Made by a program: the position numbers and the translations under genes. Below, piece after piece: positions 45,601 to 59,100 of a stretch of DNA of 64,000 nucleotides. Source of the DNA: Drechslerella dactyloides (Eukaryota > Ascomycota > Orbiliomycetes > Orbiliales > Orbiliaceae); assembly GCA_020064725.1 (NCBI GenBank), contig JAGTWJ010000002.1:1364001-1428000 (forward strand), read 5' to 3'. Every line of letters starts with the position of its first letter. The first letter of the stretch is position 1. The notes below the pieces were generated by a model. The model was not told the origin of the DNA and did no database searches. It worked only from the letters and a program-made list of their open reading frames with translations.

Positions 45601-48600
45601 GTATCCGTCCGGGACCGAGACAGCGTATCCGCATAGATGTATTTGTATAATAGAGCGCCGGTATTAGGTATATTTTGCAGTATACCGTTTTACTCCGCTT
45701 ACGGCTCGCGGCTGATAAATTATGAGGAAATCAAACCCAAAGCCAGATATGGCACCTCGCGAATCGATATTTCGAATAGTCTAGACTTTGCACGGGATAT
45801 CAATTCCAGCTTACGCAAAACTCAGCTGCACAGCTGAATCAGTAACACCATCTACAAGTGATCGATCCATACGCACGGGGGCTAGTTGCTCCGATGCCGG
45901 CTAATATATATCCGACGGATATCGATCCCTCGGATATAGTTGCAGAGCAAAGCTATAGCTGGTTTCCTGCGAGTAGTCAGCGAGGTCCAAGAGTAAGCAC
46001 GATACTAGTAACACACGTCGCGTCCGTATACGAAGGCATTTATTAACGTCAAGTTAGCTATTGTCCCCTGGAGCCTGAGACCCCCGCTGGCTCAACTATT
46101 TGGTGTCCGTGGTAACACAGCTGACCCCATCTCTAATCTTAGACACGAGACATCACACATGCTGGTTGCAAGCCGCTCTTATCGTTTGCTAGATAGTGCG
46201 CACAATGTACCAGAATAGCCGTAATATCTCGTCTAAGCGGCCGATATATGCCGGATTACAGTCATCGGGTTCCGCAGCTTGACGAATTGCTACCGTTCTC
46301 AGTTGCCTAGTACACGTACGTTCGTTGGATGCAGCAGCCACGCGAGCCTCTATGGTATGTTTCCCGCATATTACTGTGTTTACTAGTATGACGGCCTAGC
46401 TACAATCTATAATACTATTATACAAGCTTATGCGCCAATTTCAGTCGGCAATTGCTATATCACTGCGATAACGTCGAAGATGTGATCCGGCCGACGCTCT
46501 CGCCATGCATATAAGCATATCAAATGACCCATCCTAGCCAACTAAGGGCCGATATCATGGTTATAGAGGAGTAGCCATTTGGGTCGATACCGGCGTAAGC
46601 AACTTCATAGGCCATATTAACAGCAAGTACTCATAATAGTATAGTGATCGAGCTCCGATCTCCGCGATGGGGCGGATTCTCATGTGAACATCCGAACTGC
46701 GAAGCTTGCCAAGGCCTTATATTCGATCAAGTTGTCAAAACATAGCTACTCGTAGCTCTAAATATTGGCGGTGACGGGATGTTTCAGCGATTTGGCGTTC
46801 GATGCATTCGTGAGGGCCCATCGCGTCAGCTAGCGCATGTATGCTCAGTTGATCAAGAACATGTACCAGTACACCGACACTCATGCACGGCGGCAGACCA
46901 AACTCGAAACCCAACCCGCGCCTAATCAGGGTTGATCACAAAAGAAACATCACATCATCAAACAATGAAGTCCGAGCAAGGTCAGGCGCCAGGGCCACAG
47001 AACGTGGCCGGCAACTGCAACGGAGCAGACCGCAGATCGATATCGCCAGTCATATAGAGCGGAGAGGTAATATGTCTATCAACTTGCCGCCACGTGAGCC
47101 CACGCGACCGATTGACCTCGTAGGCATGCGTGGCGCACGGCATCGCGTTTCATCCACCCGCAGATCTCAAGTCTTAGTGTAACCTGATCATCGGCTGAGC
47201 CAGCATGTATAGCGACCGCTCCAGACTGTATTATTGAAACAATGGGCGACGACTTGGAATCGCGGGCACCAGAAACAAGTTTAACGGCCCAAGATGCACC
47301 TTCTCTGCAGATGTCACACGCATCAAGCTCATCGGGAACCGATAGCCAACTTATGTCCAACCACGGTAACGGCAAGCAGCTGGATAGTGGAAATCTAGGC
47401 CCGAACTCGCCGCAGATCCACGCGATAGACCGATACGCCATCGACGGACGCGTCCACTTGAAACGGCCTGCACGGCGCCGGCATCCACCGTCCAGAAATG
47501 GCGTGACCTGTACGTGGTGTTATAATTATAATTAACTTCAAGCCACCGGCCTAGTTTTACAAGATCGAGCATGTATGTATACTACCGATATATATAGGAC
47601 ACAAAAGCAACGGTTGGAGCGGACTGGACCCTGAACTTGGTCCATATACCCATCCATGATTTTCACGCGGAGGTCAATATAACGTTCGCTATCCCTTGTA
47701 ATTGCTCGAATAAGTTGGATCGACGACTATCAACTCGCCAACTCGCGAACCAAGTGATATGAGATGCATACCGCGGCCGCATGCATCATGTCGAAACATA
47801 CTTACTTACTTGCCTGCTTGGTTACGTACGTACCGGGGAAACCCGCTGCAACCTTTTACTTGGATGTCGCATCATGATATCACACCACCGTGCGGCCCGG
47901 GCATTCCTTGTACGACGAGGTGTCGTCGCCTTGAGTGGCAATTAATATAATACGCACAAGTTATACCTGTTACCAATTGTGAGCGCTCGAGCGAGGCGCC
48001 GCCTTCATTTCGCTAACAAGTTGGTACGAGTAGACTTTCAGCCCTCCGGCGCTGCCGGCTGCAGAGCGCACGTAAACGAAAGTACCTCTGTGCGTACGTG
48101 CTCTGTGCGAGTACTTCGCGATACGAGATGATGGTCGAAAGGGCTTGTCGTGTTATATTATGCAACAGAGGAGCTCGAGCTGGCGGCACCACAGGCCACG
48201 TGTTGCAGAAACAGATGCGAGTGGTCATGCATATTATATTAGATGGCTCGTGCCCATTAGCCCGAGAACAGCGAAAGGCAGGAGAAAGCTCGAAAGCCTC
48301 GTCGAAAGGAAAAGGAGATCGACGGCCAGAGTGCAGGTGTATGCAGAGAGATAATTGTGCTGAAACCAGGTGGAGCAGCCTAGCATGTATAGTGTCGACC
48401 GTCGAGCGTCTAGTCTACACGGACGAAGGTAGGTTTGGAAAGGAGGTTGTTCGTTCGTCACTTAGCTTCGTCCGTCTCCTGGCTGGCCTTAGCGCAATCA
48501 CAACCCATCACGGTCGTACGGCCCCGCAGATTTCGAAACACAAAGCGGGAAGCGAGGGGAGAGCAATCACGTATATGCCGTGTGATAAATTTCTGTACAA

Positions 48601-49318
48601 TGGTCATGCGTCACGTCGAAGCGGAAAAATCAAGCTGAAAGCGGTAGAAATGTTTTGATTTCTTTCGTGCAATATGTGCTCATTAGAAACAGGAGGTTCG
48701 GCTTTTCTTAGGCGTTCATGTCGGTAGGAGTTCCCATGCCCCTAAAATAAGATGGAAACGAAAATGAAAACGAACTAGACAAGAATGCGAGAATGGAAAA
48801 GGATAAGCGTGGTTGTAGTAGTAATACAGGTCGGAGAAATTGGAGGTTAGGTTAAATAAGACAAACAACAAAAACCGTGAAATCGCCAGTCGAACGCCTC
48901 GCTAGAATAGAGCATCACAGCTGGAATAAAAGACACCGTGAAGTTAAATGACACCGATTTGACTCCCCCTTTTCTTTTCTTTTTGGAAGAAATCTGAACC
49001 ACAGATGTTACCAAGGAAAAAACACAGCATGTAAAAAAGACCACACCTCAGATCGAATTATCCAACACCCGTTGGATTTATGACGTTAAAAAACCAGAAC
49101 GGAGACGTATGAATTTCAATGCATGCAGATGACGAGGTCGATGACGTGATGAGAGGTGCAATGCATATCGGGAGGTATTTGATGTTGGGAAGTTAAAGTT
49201 GTAAATAGAAATTTGCGTATAGACATATCCGAATGGGAAAAAAAGTTGTAAAAAATCGTGACCCATGTCAATCTAATCAGTCGCGCTTGCGTCGATTCAG
49301 CTTGTTGACGAACCGTTT
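42612..49318. other. Gene-free region
   Basis: A T-rich tract (42612-42930) is the likely 3' untranslated region of the coiled-coil gene. The rest, to about 48650, has no supported gene. It is full of TA-rich steps and self-complementary words such as GTACGTAC (43189-43200), TACGTACGTA (47823-47832), GCATGC and CGATCG. From about 48700 to 49318 the plus strand is A-rich, that is T-rich on the minus strand, as expected for the 3' untranslated region of the RasGEF gene. Confidence 0.5.
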
Positions 49319-52300
49319 CTATGGGTTGCTCATTGCGAGGTTGAAGCTGGCGATGGACGATTTCTCCTTGATGATCGACGAAGTCCATCCTAAAAAGCCG
49401 CCTTTCTCGGGGAAGACAGTCGGAGTAGCAACGGCGGGGGCGGAGACACTAGTGGTCATGTCGATGGCGATTGTTGGCGTCGGTAGAGGAGCAGCTACTG
49501 GGTCTCTCTTCTTGGGCTCGACAGCTAGTGATTGCCTGTACAGCTTCTGAACGTCTCCGAAACCGGATTCGCGAAGAGTTCGGATCTGGAAGTCAATCCA
49601 GTACTGGAGCTCCGAAACCTCTTGGATGGGGTAGGGGACTTGGAAACTCTGAAGCTCCTGTATCATCTTAGTCAAAGTCAGGTATTTCGAGAAGTTGATA
49701 CCGGTCGGCTTCTCAAGATCCTCGCCGGGGAAAGGTTTCTTGTCCGGGTTGCCGTCGACAAGGAAAACTAGATCGGTAAGATACGTCCCCAAGAACGGTA
49801 GACATGGAGGAAGCTGGTTCCTAAGCCTGTTGCGCAGCTCAGTATAGTTTTTGCTGCAGTCAACGACGGAGCGCAATTTCTCCAAAGCAATCTTGGACTT
49901 CTGGGGAACAAGTTCCCAAGTTTTCTTCAGCCGTATAATGGTGGATGTGTTCAAACTGCACATGACTGCCATCAATGTATTATAATTGGCCATCTCGAAC
50001 AACTTGTCTGCAACCTTGATCCAGTGCTTGATGATCGCTGCACGTCTCTTCGGGTCGCCATCGTTCAGAATCGTGAACGCAACCCAATGCGCCATGTCAG
50101 TAGAAAGATGTGTCATGGCAGAAACATTCACAGCGCGAGAGCCTTCCTTCTTCGTCCACTCCTTGCCGAGGAGTTCGTGAGGAGCTATCTGGCAGAAAAT
50201 TTTCTGGTCCTTGACGGTGAGTTGTCGTGCGATCTCATGGGGATCGAATTCCAGGATGGATGGAACCTCGCCTCCGCTCGCTTGGAAGTTCTTGAGGATA
50301 GTATATTGGTTGCGGGTTACCCTCGCCTCGGGCATCGCGGCAATCTGGTTGAGAGCCACGGTGCTACGTGTCTTCTGCAGTGTCGCAGGCTCACGAGGAA
50401 CGAGAGAGGTATCAGCCTCAAGGTTGACAACCTTCTCGACAAGCTCCTGAAGGCGTTCTCCGGGCGACTGTAGTGCCGGTGTAAGCTTATTCGTAGCGAA
50501 ATCGCGGATGAGTGGCAGGACATCGATATCCGACTCCTTTTTCCAATGTGTTTCCAACCACTGCTTGAAAACATTGTATACTCGAATGCGGATGGGTGTC
50601 GAGCCCGGAAGACTACCATCGATCTCATCGAATCGGTCAATCAGAGCCTTGGTGATCTCGAGCGGCGATGACCAACACCGGAAGGTAGTGAAGAATGTAG
50701 TGACGAAGGTAATGTCAGGCTTGGAGTCCGGCATCGTCATCTGTTCAATCAGAGCAGTAACGGATGCAATGGATATCTGACCATCCTTGGTAACCAGGTT
50801 GTGAATTTGGGACCCGGACTCCGAAGGCTTCTCATCAACAGGGGTTTGTGGGGTGCTACCGGATTGAGAGTCCGTGTATTCTTGGAGGGAAACGGATGTA
50901 TCAATGCTGACAACGGGTTTAGGCGACGCTAACGGTGTCTCGCCCTCATCCTGATTGGGAGTAGTCGCTCTAGTAGAGGTCTTCTCCTCATCGCTGGTGG
51001 CGGAGTGTTGGCTGTCGGCACGCTGCATCGAAACCGAAGCTCCACCTGTCGACTCTAAAGACTGGTGCTTATCCTCTGTGGGTGTGTCTTTAGGTGGTGG
51101 GGTAGGTACTGGCTTCGAAGCGGGACTTGTGAGGGCCGGTAGCAATGGTAGTGACTTGTCCAGATTTAATCTGAGGGCCACCGGCGAGGAGGGTGCTGAG
51201 GGTGCCATGTGAGGAGACTTTGGAGAAGTGGGAGAAGTGGGAGAAGTGGGTGTGGTGGGTGTGACTGGAGCTTCGATGCCGTCGACAACAGGTGCTGTGG
51301 GGATGGTAGTTGTGATTCCGATACCGATCTGAGAAACGTCTGGCTTGGACTCCGAAGTAATATCGAAATCACCAATCTTTTCGAGGAGACCGAGAGCCGC
51401 ATCAAAACACTGTGTCGCGCCTTGAACGCATTTGGTAGCTGCGTCAATGAGCGGCTGGCTTTCGCTGCCGGCCAGAGGTTTCTCCTCCTCGTGATCCAGG
51501 AGCGGTTTCACCAGCCGCTTAGCCTCCTCGACTAGGACATCCATCTCATCCTTGAAGGTTGTTTTGCAAGGCTCAAGAGTGTCCTCGCTACCGCCACGTT
51601 CTTGAACAAGATCTACAATGTGGAGAAAATCCTTGCTCACGTCCACGGCTTCTTTGGTCAGAACGTACAGCCTTGATGGGAGAGGAGCCTTGAGGTGTAT
51701 TGTGCCGATATATGTAGCAAGACGACTGAGCAAAGAGTCGTAGTTGAAATTCAGTCTCGCGGTAGCCAAAACCGACTGGATGGGAGATTCTGGCTTCTGT
51801 TCCGCTGCTTCGTTGTCGCTGTCGGACTCCTTGGCCGTTGATGCAGGCGTCAAGGCAATGTAAGCTGACTGTGCCTCGGGTTGGTATTGCGAGGTCACGA
51901 TCGTTAGGCCTTGGGGCTTCTGCTTTGCAGGATAGGCATCTAACGCTGTTGTATGTGATGTCTGGATGGAATCACGGTTCGCAGATTCGTGGTAAGCATC
52001 CGCCGAATCGCCCTCCTCGTGCTCATGCGCACCCTCTTCTTCCTCGTCTTCCTCATGGACTGTCGTGATCAAGAGGTCTTCGCCAGCATCTTCTGAAATT
52101 GGGTCATGAATGTCACACCAAGCGTCAAGGAACTTGGCGGCACAGACGACGACCCTGAATGCGCTCAGAATCAGCTCGTCGAGGACATCTTGTGCCATCG
52201 ACTCGGAGATCTCGTCCTCGATCTCGTCTGGGAACTTGCGAGAGGTCTTCACCAGGACAGACAACTCTGCGAGCAACACCTTTCTCGTCTTGCGGATGGT

Positions 52301-53110
52301 ATCATCCGTCTGCACATTTGCAGAGTCGCGAGTTAGGCAGTCCGTGCACTCCTATTCGAAGATCAGCATCATACTACCCCTCAAACAGGGGAAGATCGAA
52401 AAACTTACCAGCAGGTGTCGGACGCCGTTGACTACTTCGCCGACAACCTTCTCTTTCGCTGATGCGAAGAGCTCTGCGGAGGTCCCCCTGTAGTATTCGA
52501 AGACCGCGATGCAGGCCTTCATCAACAGTTGCATCTCGTCGACCTCGTACTTGGCGCAGAAATTTGTGGGCAACCAGCCACGAGCCCCGGAGGCGATGGT
52601 GGTACCATCGGCCCACCCGTTCTCATGGATATTGTGGATCAATATCATGTCTCCGGGCGTTAGGGGAATCGTGACTGTTGCAGCATCTGCTGCCTGTGCC
52701 GGCCTGAATGTATAGAAGGCCCTCATGAAGGCCGGATACTCCGTCGGCCTCGACGATCTCCTCGACGACCTCCTCGACGATGCTGTGGAGGAGTGGGACT
52801 TGGGGCGAGCTTCTTTTAGCCCCGCCTGCTCCCCTTCCCCCTCCTGTCGTTGCTGCTGCTGCTCTGGAGGATTCCCCTCTGCTGCTGCAGAGGGGACATC
52901 CTCCGTCTCCTCTCCCTCTTTTGAGGTACCATCCTTGGGTGTGGGAGGGGGGGTGATCTGGTCGTGGGAGGATGATATGGTTCTTGAGTGGGAGAGGAGG
53001 GTTTTCCTCGAGCCCACCGAGGAAGTTCGGCTTCGCCTCTTGTATAGAGGCAGGCTCGAGCTTTCGGCCTCCGCATTGGAGACCTGTGATGTCTCTGATG
53101 GTAACGCCAT
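49319..53110 (-). CDS. Ras guanine-nucleotide exchange factor, SH3-RasGEF (Cdc25 type)
   Basis: Two exons, 53110-52409 and 52351-49319, encode 1244 residues. The 57-bp intron starts GTAAGT, has a GCTGAT branch motif and joins in phase 0. The protein should load GTP onto Ras at the plasma membrane, controlling growth and cAMP/MAPK signalling. Order of parts: Ser/Arg-rich tail; SH3 domain about 128-189 (FMRAFYTFRP..., ENGWADGT, GARGWLPTNFC); a helical region; an acidic stretch about 334-349; a Thr/Ser/Pro-rich linker with TPTSPTSPTSP repeats; RasGEF_N about 751-881 (FVTTFFTTFRCW); and the catalytic RasGEF domain about 931-1181. The last contains ARQLTVKDQKIFCQI, HELLGKEW, WVAFTIL, NYNTLMAVMCSLN, LPPCLPFLGTYLTDLVFLVDG and FSKYLTLTKMI. 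All core blocks look intact. The SH3-RasGEF layout matches yeast Cdc25 and its filamentous-fungal relatives. Confidence 0.95.
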
Positions 53111-56100
53111 CTCTAGCTCGTTAACGAAATGTATGGGCGCTGGTGTTCATTACAACCAGCTCGATCTGTCTATTTCTATGCGGTTTCGAGAGCGCAAAGA
53201 GATTGGTGATGGCGTCAAGATCGTAATCGTGAGAAGGTTGGACGGGGGGTGACGAGGGAAGATTCCGCGATTGTTGTGGAGGAAGAAGGTATGCTTGCGT
53301 TCGTCGTCGTCAGAAAAAAAAAAATTAATTAATGTGATGGCCGTCGTTGCTGTTGCGTTGTTGGTGTGACAAAATGTCGCGGGCGCTCGAAGCAGCGGAG
53401 CGTGCGGCAACACGTCGGATTCTTGCGCCCGTTCTGGTGTGGGAGGAATCCACAGCCAATTGCTTCGGGCTTCGAATATTCGGATCCCGTTCCTAGAAAG
53501 GCGGAGGAACGAAATTTAAGACAGGAATTGACAGGCGGGCTCAGGCTCGCAGTATATATTGAGACGGACTTGCCCTGAGAGCTAATACTCAAATGATCGA
53601 AAACGAAAGACTAGACCGGGCTGGCATTTGGATCTGCGCACCGACTGGCTGGGCGAGCAACCTCAAACTACAACCTCGAGATCACGAGGTGGCTAGAATC
53701 AGATCGAGATTGATGCGAAAGGCAAAGCACATCAACCCAACAGCTCAAGCCCAGGGATGCTCATGCACGCCGTATGTTCAGTGTGCGTTCGGCCAGTTGT
53801 CCGACGGTCGACCTTGCAGCTGGCGCGGTAGCTACAGGTGCACCTCCTGGCCTGTTCTCGTACGGGAACGCTGGGCAATCGGAATGTCGCGAATGATTGC
53901 TGGAGCTGTGAGACAAAAGGTATTGTCCCTGACTTCCTGGGGCACGGAAACCAGAAATATCGGCTAGCGGATTTCCAGAACTGCGTCAGCAACCGTCCCA
54001 GGCAGCCATGAAGCTTCTGATCCAAAATCCCTTTGTTCCTGCTAGCTGCTGTCCTCCTGCGCTCGACAAGCCCCAAGAATCGAATAGGCAGCCAACAAAG
54101 ATTCTTGGGCTATTGTTGTTACGTTCTGGTATCTGGAACGTCGGCGGATTATATATGTGGTTGGGTGCGCGTGAGCGTGTGCGGTATGCAAGGAGGTGCT
54201 AATGTGCTTGGAAGCTGCGGCCCTAATAATCACGATTTGGGTTATTAGCACCGGACTCTCACAACGGAAAACGGCGACCATTATTCGATGCTCGTGCTTT
54301 GCGCAAGACGGCTGGAATGAAAGGGCCGAAGTGTCGGTGCCAACCTTTTTGCTTGTCTAGAGTCGTTCCTTTTTTTCCTATCCCTGCGTGTGTGTGACCG
54401 TAAAGTAGCGTGTGTGCGTGTACGAATGTGCGTGTATGAACGTTTGTATTGACGTGTGTATGTCGGGTATACGGTAAGCAGGGCGGGTATGATCGATTCG
54501 ATATTGCTATCAGTAAAACCTGTCTCTCGGTCTGTCTATGTCTCGTAGATAGTTTTCCCAAAAAGCTTCAATGTTTCCTCCTTGGATGTCAAACGCCAAA
54601 AAGGATATATGTCGATTGTATGCGATTTAAAACACAAAACAGCAGTTTTTATTTAAAAAAGAATGAACCGACGGCAGACGGCCGTATATGACGTTAGAAA
54701 ATATATGCTCTGGCAAGAGATGCCGTAATGGTCCCAAAAGTCAGGTGAAAGGAAGAAAAGGGAAGCCACGTCCAGATATATGATCCACGAGCGAGGTTCG
54801 GCCCTCGCAGTGCTATTGTAAGGGTCAACCCAGATGAATCCACCCCCAATCCCATCTTGTCAAAAATGGCATAACCTGATGGGCGGGTGGAAGTGGAGCC
54901 ACCGCTCTCGAAAAAGGCCTTGCGGGAAATGGGGGGAAATCTTGCGCGGCGACAGCCCTTGACGGCTCTCACATCCCACCGTCCCCTCAGGATTGCTTTC
55001 GTTCGGAGTTCGCTCGTGATGGTTTCTTTTTGGAGACGTTCGGACAGGGGTTATTTGCTTCTGCGGCCGGCTCTCAAAAGGGATTCCAGGGTGGCCGTCC
55101 ATTGGCTGGCCTCAACGGCCTGGCACTCAGCGGACAGGGGAAAAGGGCAGCAGCTTGGACTCGAGAGTTCGCCCTTCTTTCCATCGCCCTTTCCTTTTCC
55201 TTTCCGTGATTTCTTTTTTTCCTTCTAGCACGATCGAAATATTTCCCAGACGACCGCAACCCCTTTTGTTCGACTGTTCGCTCCTGGCAGGCCAGCAACA
55301 CGCCCCGCCGCGGTCGAGATCATCCGTGGAATCTGTACCGGTACCTGTACGGTCGCCAAGTTCCTGCATTCGCATTCTACTTGCAGATATCTGTGTTTGG
55401 GAGTTCTCAACAGGCAATATCTCTGAGACAAGAACGCGGGGTTCACAGCATTCGGTATATCCCGTTGGTCGCGATCACTGCCTGTTGAGTCTTTGAATCA
55501 TGCTTAGTCTGAAAGCATAACGTCAGGACCAACGAGAAAAGCAGGGTGTCGAGTATGACGCTGTTGAGTGCTGGGAAATACCAGTCGCTATCCTCGCGGA
55601 GAGATAAAAGCGAGAGAAAGACCGCGCAGGAAAATCACAAGGAGGTCGTCCGGCCGCACACTTGGATCGTAAATGATGGCTAAAAGCCAATCATGGGTCT
55701 ACCCCGGTTTGAGGTGCCACCGAAGCGCTTGCGCGCCCAAGCTGTCGGGCTCGAGAGCTTTTGCGATTCGCTTGAAGCGCCATTGATCATGATACAAATC
55801 ATGGAGTCGCAGGAAGAATGGAGCTCCCATTGATTCCCAATCAACGAATATGCGTAGACGGCCTACGCAGCCGTCTGGACGATTGCCATGCCGTAGCTCT
55901 CGCTATCGTCCGTGATCCGCCGTAGTCTGGAACGGACGTCAAGTTAACCAACGTTCCCCACTCCAGAACTCTAGCACCAGAGACATGCACTAAATGAGCA
56001 AACTTCTTGCTCAGGACGGAAGCTATCGACGGCCAGCGGCTCACGGCTGAGCAGCCGGCCGACAAAGCTATACGTTAGGCTGCGTTTACGTCGACAGATG

Positions 56101-59100
56101 TGCCGTTGCTGTCTCAAGCCCTTCCAACTTCATAGGCTAGACCAAATGGAATCCAACTTCGCTTCCAGCTCACAAATAGCTCCAAACCGCGACATTGGAA
56201 CGGTCAGTGGCGACCTAATTGTCCAACGGCGCAGCGAATCTGCCGGGTGACCAATTAAAAGAACTCTCGAAGATGGCTTAGACCAAGTTTCAGACTGCAC
56301 TGCTGTATCCAATATCGACCGACATGCGACAACGAGTAGAATCCCATAGAGGGCACTCACAAGTCAGATGTCTTCCGTCAGTATTCAAATCGCGTATCTT
56401 GATATGTCGATAACACACGGAGAATATACATGACGACGTAATATCTCGAACATTCGAGGTCGTCCATGCGCGGGACACGTGAGCCGGCCTGGGTTTCTTC
56501 AGCGCTTGAAGCTCTTCTGTCATTGCTCAATGGGCCAGGAACACCCATCAGCTGACGACGATGGTATCTGGGTTGTCGCATGGCTCCCTTGCGATACTCT
56601 GCAATTGCCAATGGACGGCCTGCCACATTCGCTTATTTCGATGGTTCGAGATCTGAACAAGGCAGCTCCGCCTTGCGAGTTCGATTTTGATTGATCAATT
56701 GCACTATGGAGCTCACTGACCTCTTGAGCGGCACTCATGCGCTTGGAAACAGATGTCGCGATTTGGTGTATCGCGGAAATACATAGGATCATGAGACCGC
56801 GTTGAACGAAATTTAGGCCAATGAGCAAGAATCGTATGATCAAAGACGGTTCATGGAGATCAGATCCGAGCGAAATCGCGGCTCCGGAATTGGAGACCCA
56901 CGACGATCAAATACACCTGTTCGCAATATAACATTACGTTGTCGCTTAATGTTGTCGTCAGCTCCATTCTACGGATCCAAGCTTAGGTTTCTAACATAAG
57001 TTGCGTGATCTCAGAGAACGAACTCGTCGATGCTGATAACTCTAGATATGTCAAAAGAGCTTGATGAACCTTAAACAGGTGACACCGGGGTCCCAGGGGG
57101 TCCGAGCCAACGTCCCGGTTCCCCTATAGTCTAAATAACACGCTAAGTATCGAAACACCCTTAAACTATTGAAACAGTACCGTATGAATGAAGATCATCA
57201 ACAAAATCATCAACAAGATAGAGTTACCAAATTTGTAGCAATAGACGCACCCTGTCGCAGCAGGGTCGAAAGTTTATGCCGCTGTGGATTGAGGCTCGCT
57301 TCACGTTATGATATCCAAGCCGCAGAAGCTGAATCGCGGGGGCCGGCAAAGTCACCCCAATCAGACTCGATACTTTCGGCATCGTCAAATTGTCCCACGG
57401 TTGCAAGTTAACGATCGGCATTACACCTGCCGCAGCCGACAAAGTGGCGGCCAGTCGGGGACATGCAATCGGTGTCTTTTGACAAAGCTAAATCATCGTT
57501 ATTTATGCTGCTTCCTCGTCAAGTTTAGCTCCGGATGAGCTGCCAGTGGTGCTGATGGACCAGCTTTGGCGAGCTGAAGCGACGACATCCAACATGCAAA
57601 AATCCAATGTTAGAATTTGAGAGCCTAGGCCAATTGATCGATCAATTGAGCGAACGACCCACGGGGCGGTATCTCGAATTTTGCTGGATTTCAAGGTCCC
57701 GAATCTGCTGCTCCTTGTACCCCGTCCAAGCTGTGCCAGTACCCAGCCCATCCAACACTCTGGGAGAGAATTGTTTGAATCTGATCAATTCCAAAGTGCA
57801 AAAAAGCAGGGAGGGGAAAAGCCTCGGAACCGTCGCGGTGGGAATCCCAACGATGGCTTGGGTTTGGGCCGAGATTTAGATATTAGACTGGATGCTGTCC
57901 GGGGTTGAAGTCTCAACTTTCCAAGTGGCGCGAATGCCAAGCGGGGTTTCTTGTGCCGCAGGCCAATGGCAGTAAGTGCGGATGCCGGTAAGTGACCCGG
58001 GTATTTGGGAATGAGGCTTGGTTGGCCGGGTCATCATCTCGGACGACAAAGGGGAAACAAGATATGTTTTTCCTTTATAAAAGTTTTCCCAGAAAGCTGA
58101 GCTTTGAGCGGGATAGAATCGATTAGAAATCGATCTCGGAGTGATGAATGTGGGCTGGACCCAGATCACTGCGTCCGCGCTCGCATCCACGAATCCGCCC
58201 CCACTATTTGCAAATAGTCGTCGGCGAAGTTCAAAGTCAAGTCGTAAACACAATATAAGGGATATATTTTCGATAGATTTCCACCAGCTTGGTCGCGTTA
58301 CAGCATTGGCCACGCAATGCCTACGCGCGTGCAACCACAGGCTTCCATGCGAGTTTGCCCTTCAATTCTGGTAACAGACTCGCTACGTATGCAATAGCAA
58401 TGGCAGAAAAAACAACTCAGCGTGTCATGTCTCAACCGCTTGACGGTTTACGGACTTTGCTTTGGCCACCCTTGAGTCGAGCACGTTCGTCAAATTGCAA
58501 ATTAAGTCGTTTCCGCTGGAACCTCATATGGTGGACACGGTCGGGCTTGGCAGACCCAAGCGGCGTTTGACAAAAAGTTGATTTGACGGTGCTCTGTAAT
58601 CCACTCTCAAACTCACCGAAACGACCTTGAAATTGCTTTTGTGGACCATCATGAGCCGAGGATCGCGGGTTGCGATGATTCAGGCCATTGGAGTTCGAGG
58701 TTCCGGTTAGTCTTCAACCCAACCATGGATACTTCCTTCAGATCTGCAAACCAATACACTTTTTGGTATTCCAACAAATTTGGCATGCATGGAAAGATTC
58801 TATCGGGTCGGTTAGAGAGGCCAATACAGGTATCGTTCGTCTTTGATGCCGCCAGTGGCTTTCTCAATGTCATGTCATGTCAAACTCCGAGCAGGAGACA
58901 GACGCATGCAAGTGCGGGCTGGTGTCCTCTGTCACCAATTACTATTTTACCAAGCACGGAGCCGTCCCATCCCGAAAGATAAAAGAATTCTTCCTTAATT
59001 ATGCATATTGAGCGCCTGATAAGCTAAAAAAAAAAGGTGCCCTACTAATTTCAACTTGTGCTTGACTTCATTATTGTGCTCCCCGCCAATGGATTGCTTC

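Noticed and set aside
47242..47535. A 97-codon plus-strand frame with a Ser/Gln-rich start (MGDDLESRAPETS)
   Set aside because: Its composition looks somewhat coding, but there is no homology, no splice context and no neighbouring support. It could be a very small gene but I cannot back it.
56520..56900. A minus-strand frame with a hydrophobic helix (RFLLIGLNFVQRGLMILC)
   Set aside because: It looks slightly protein-like but is closed by a stop just upstream, has no usable ATG at its start and no recognisable family.
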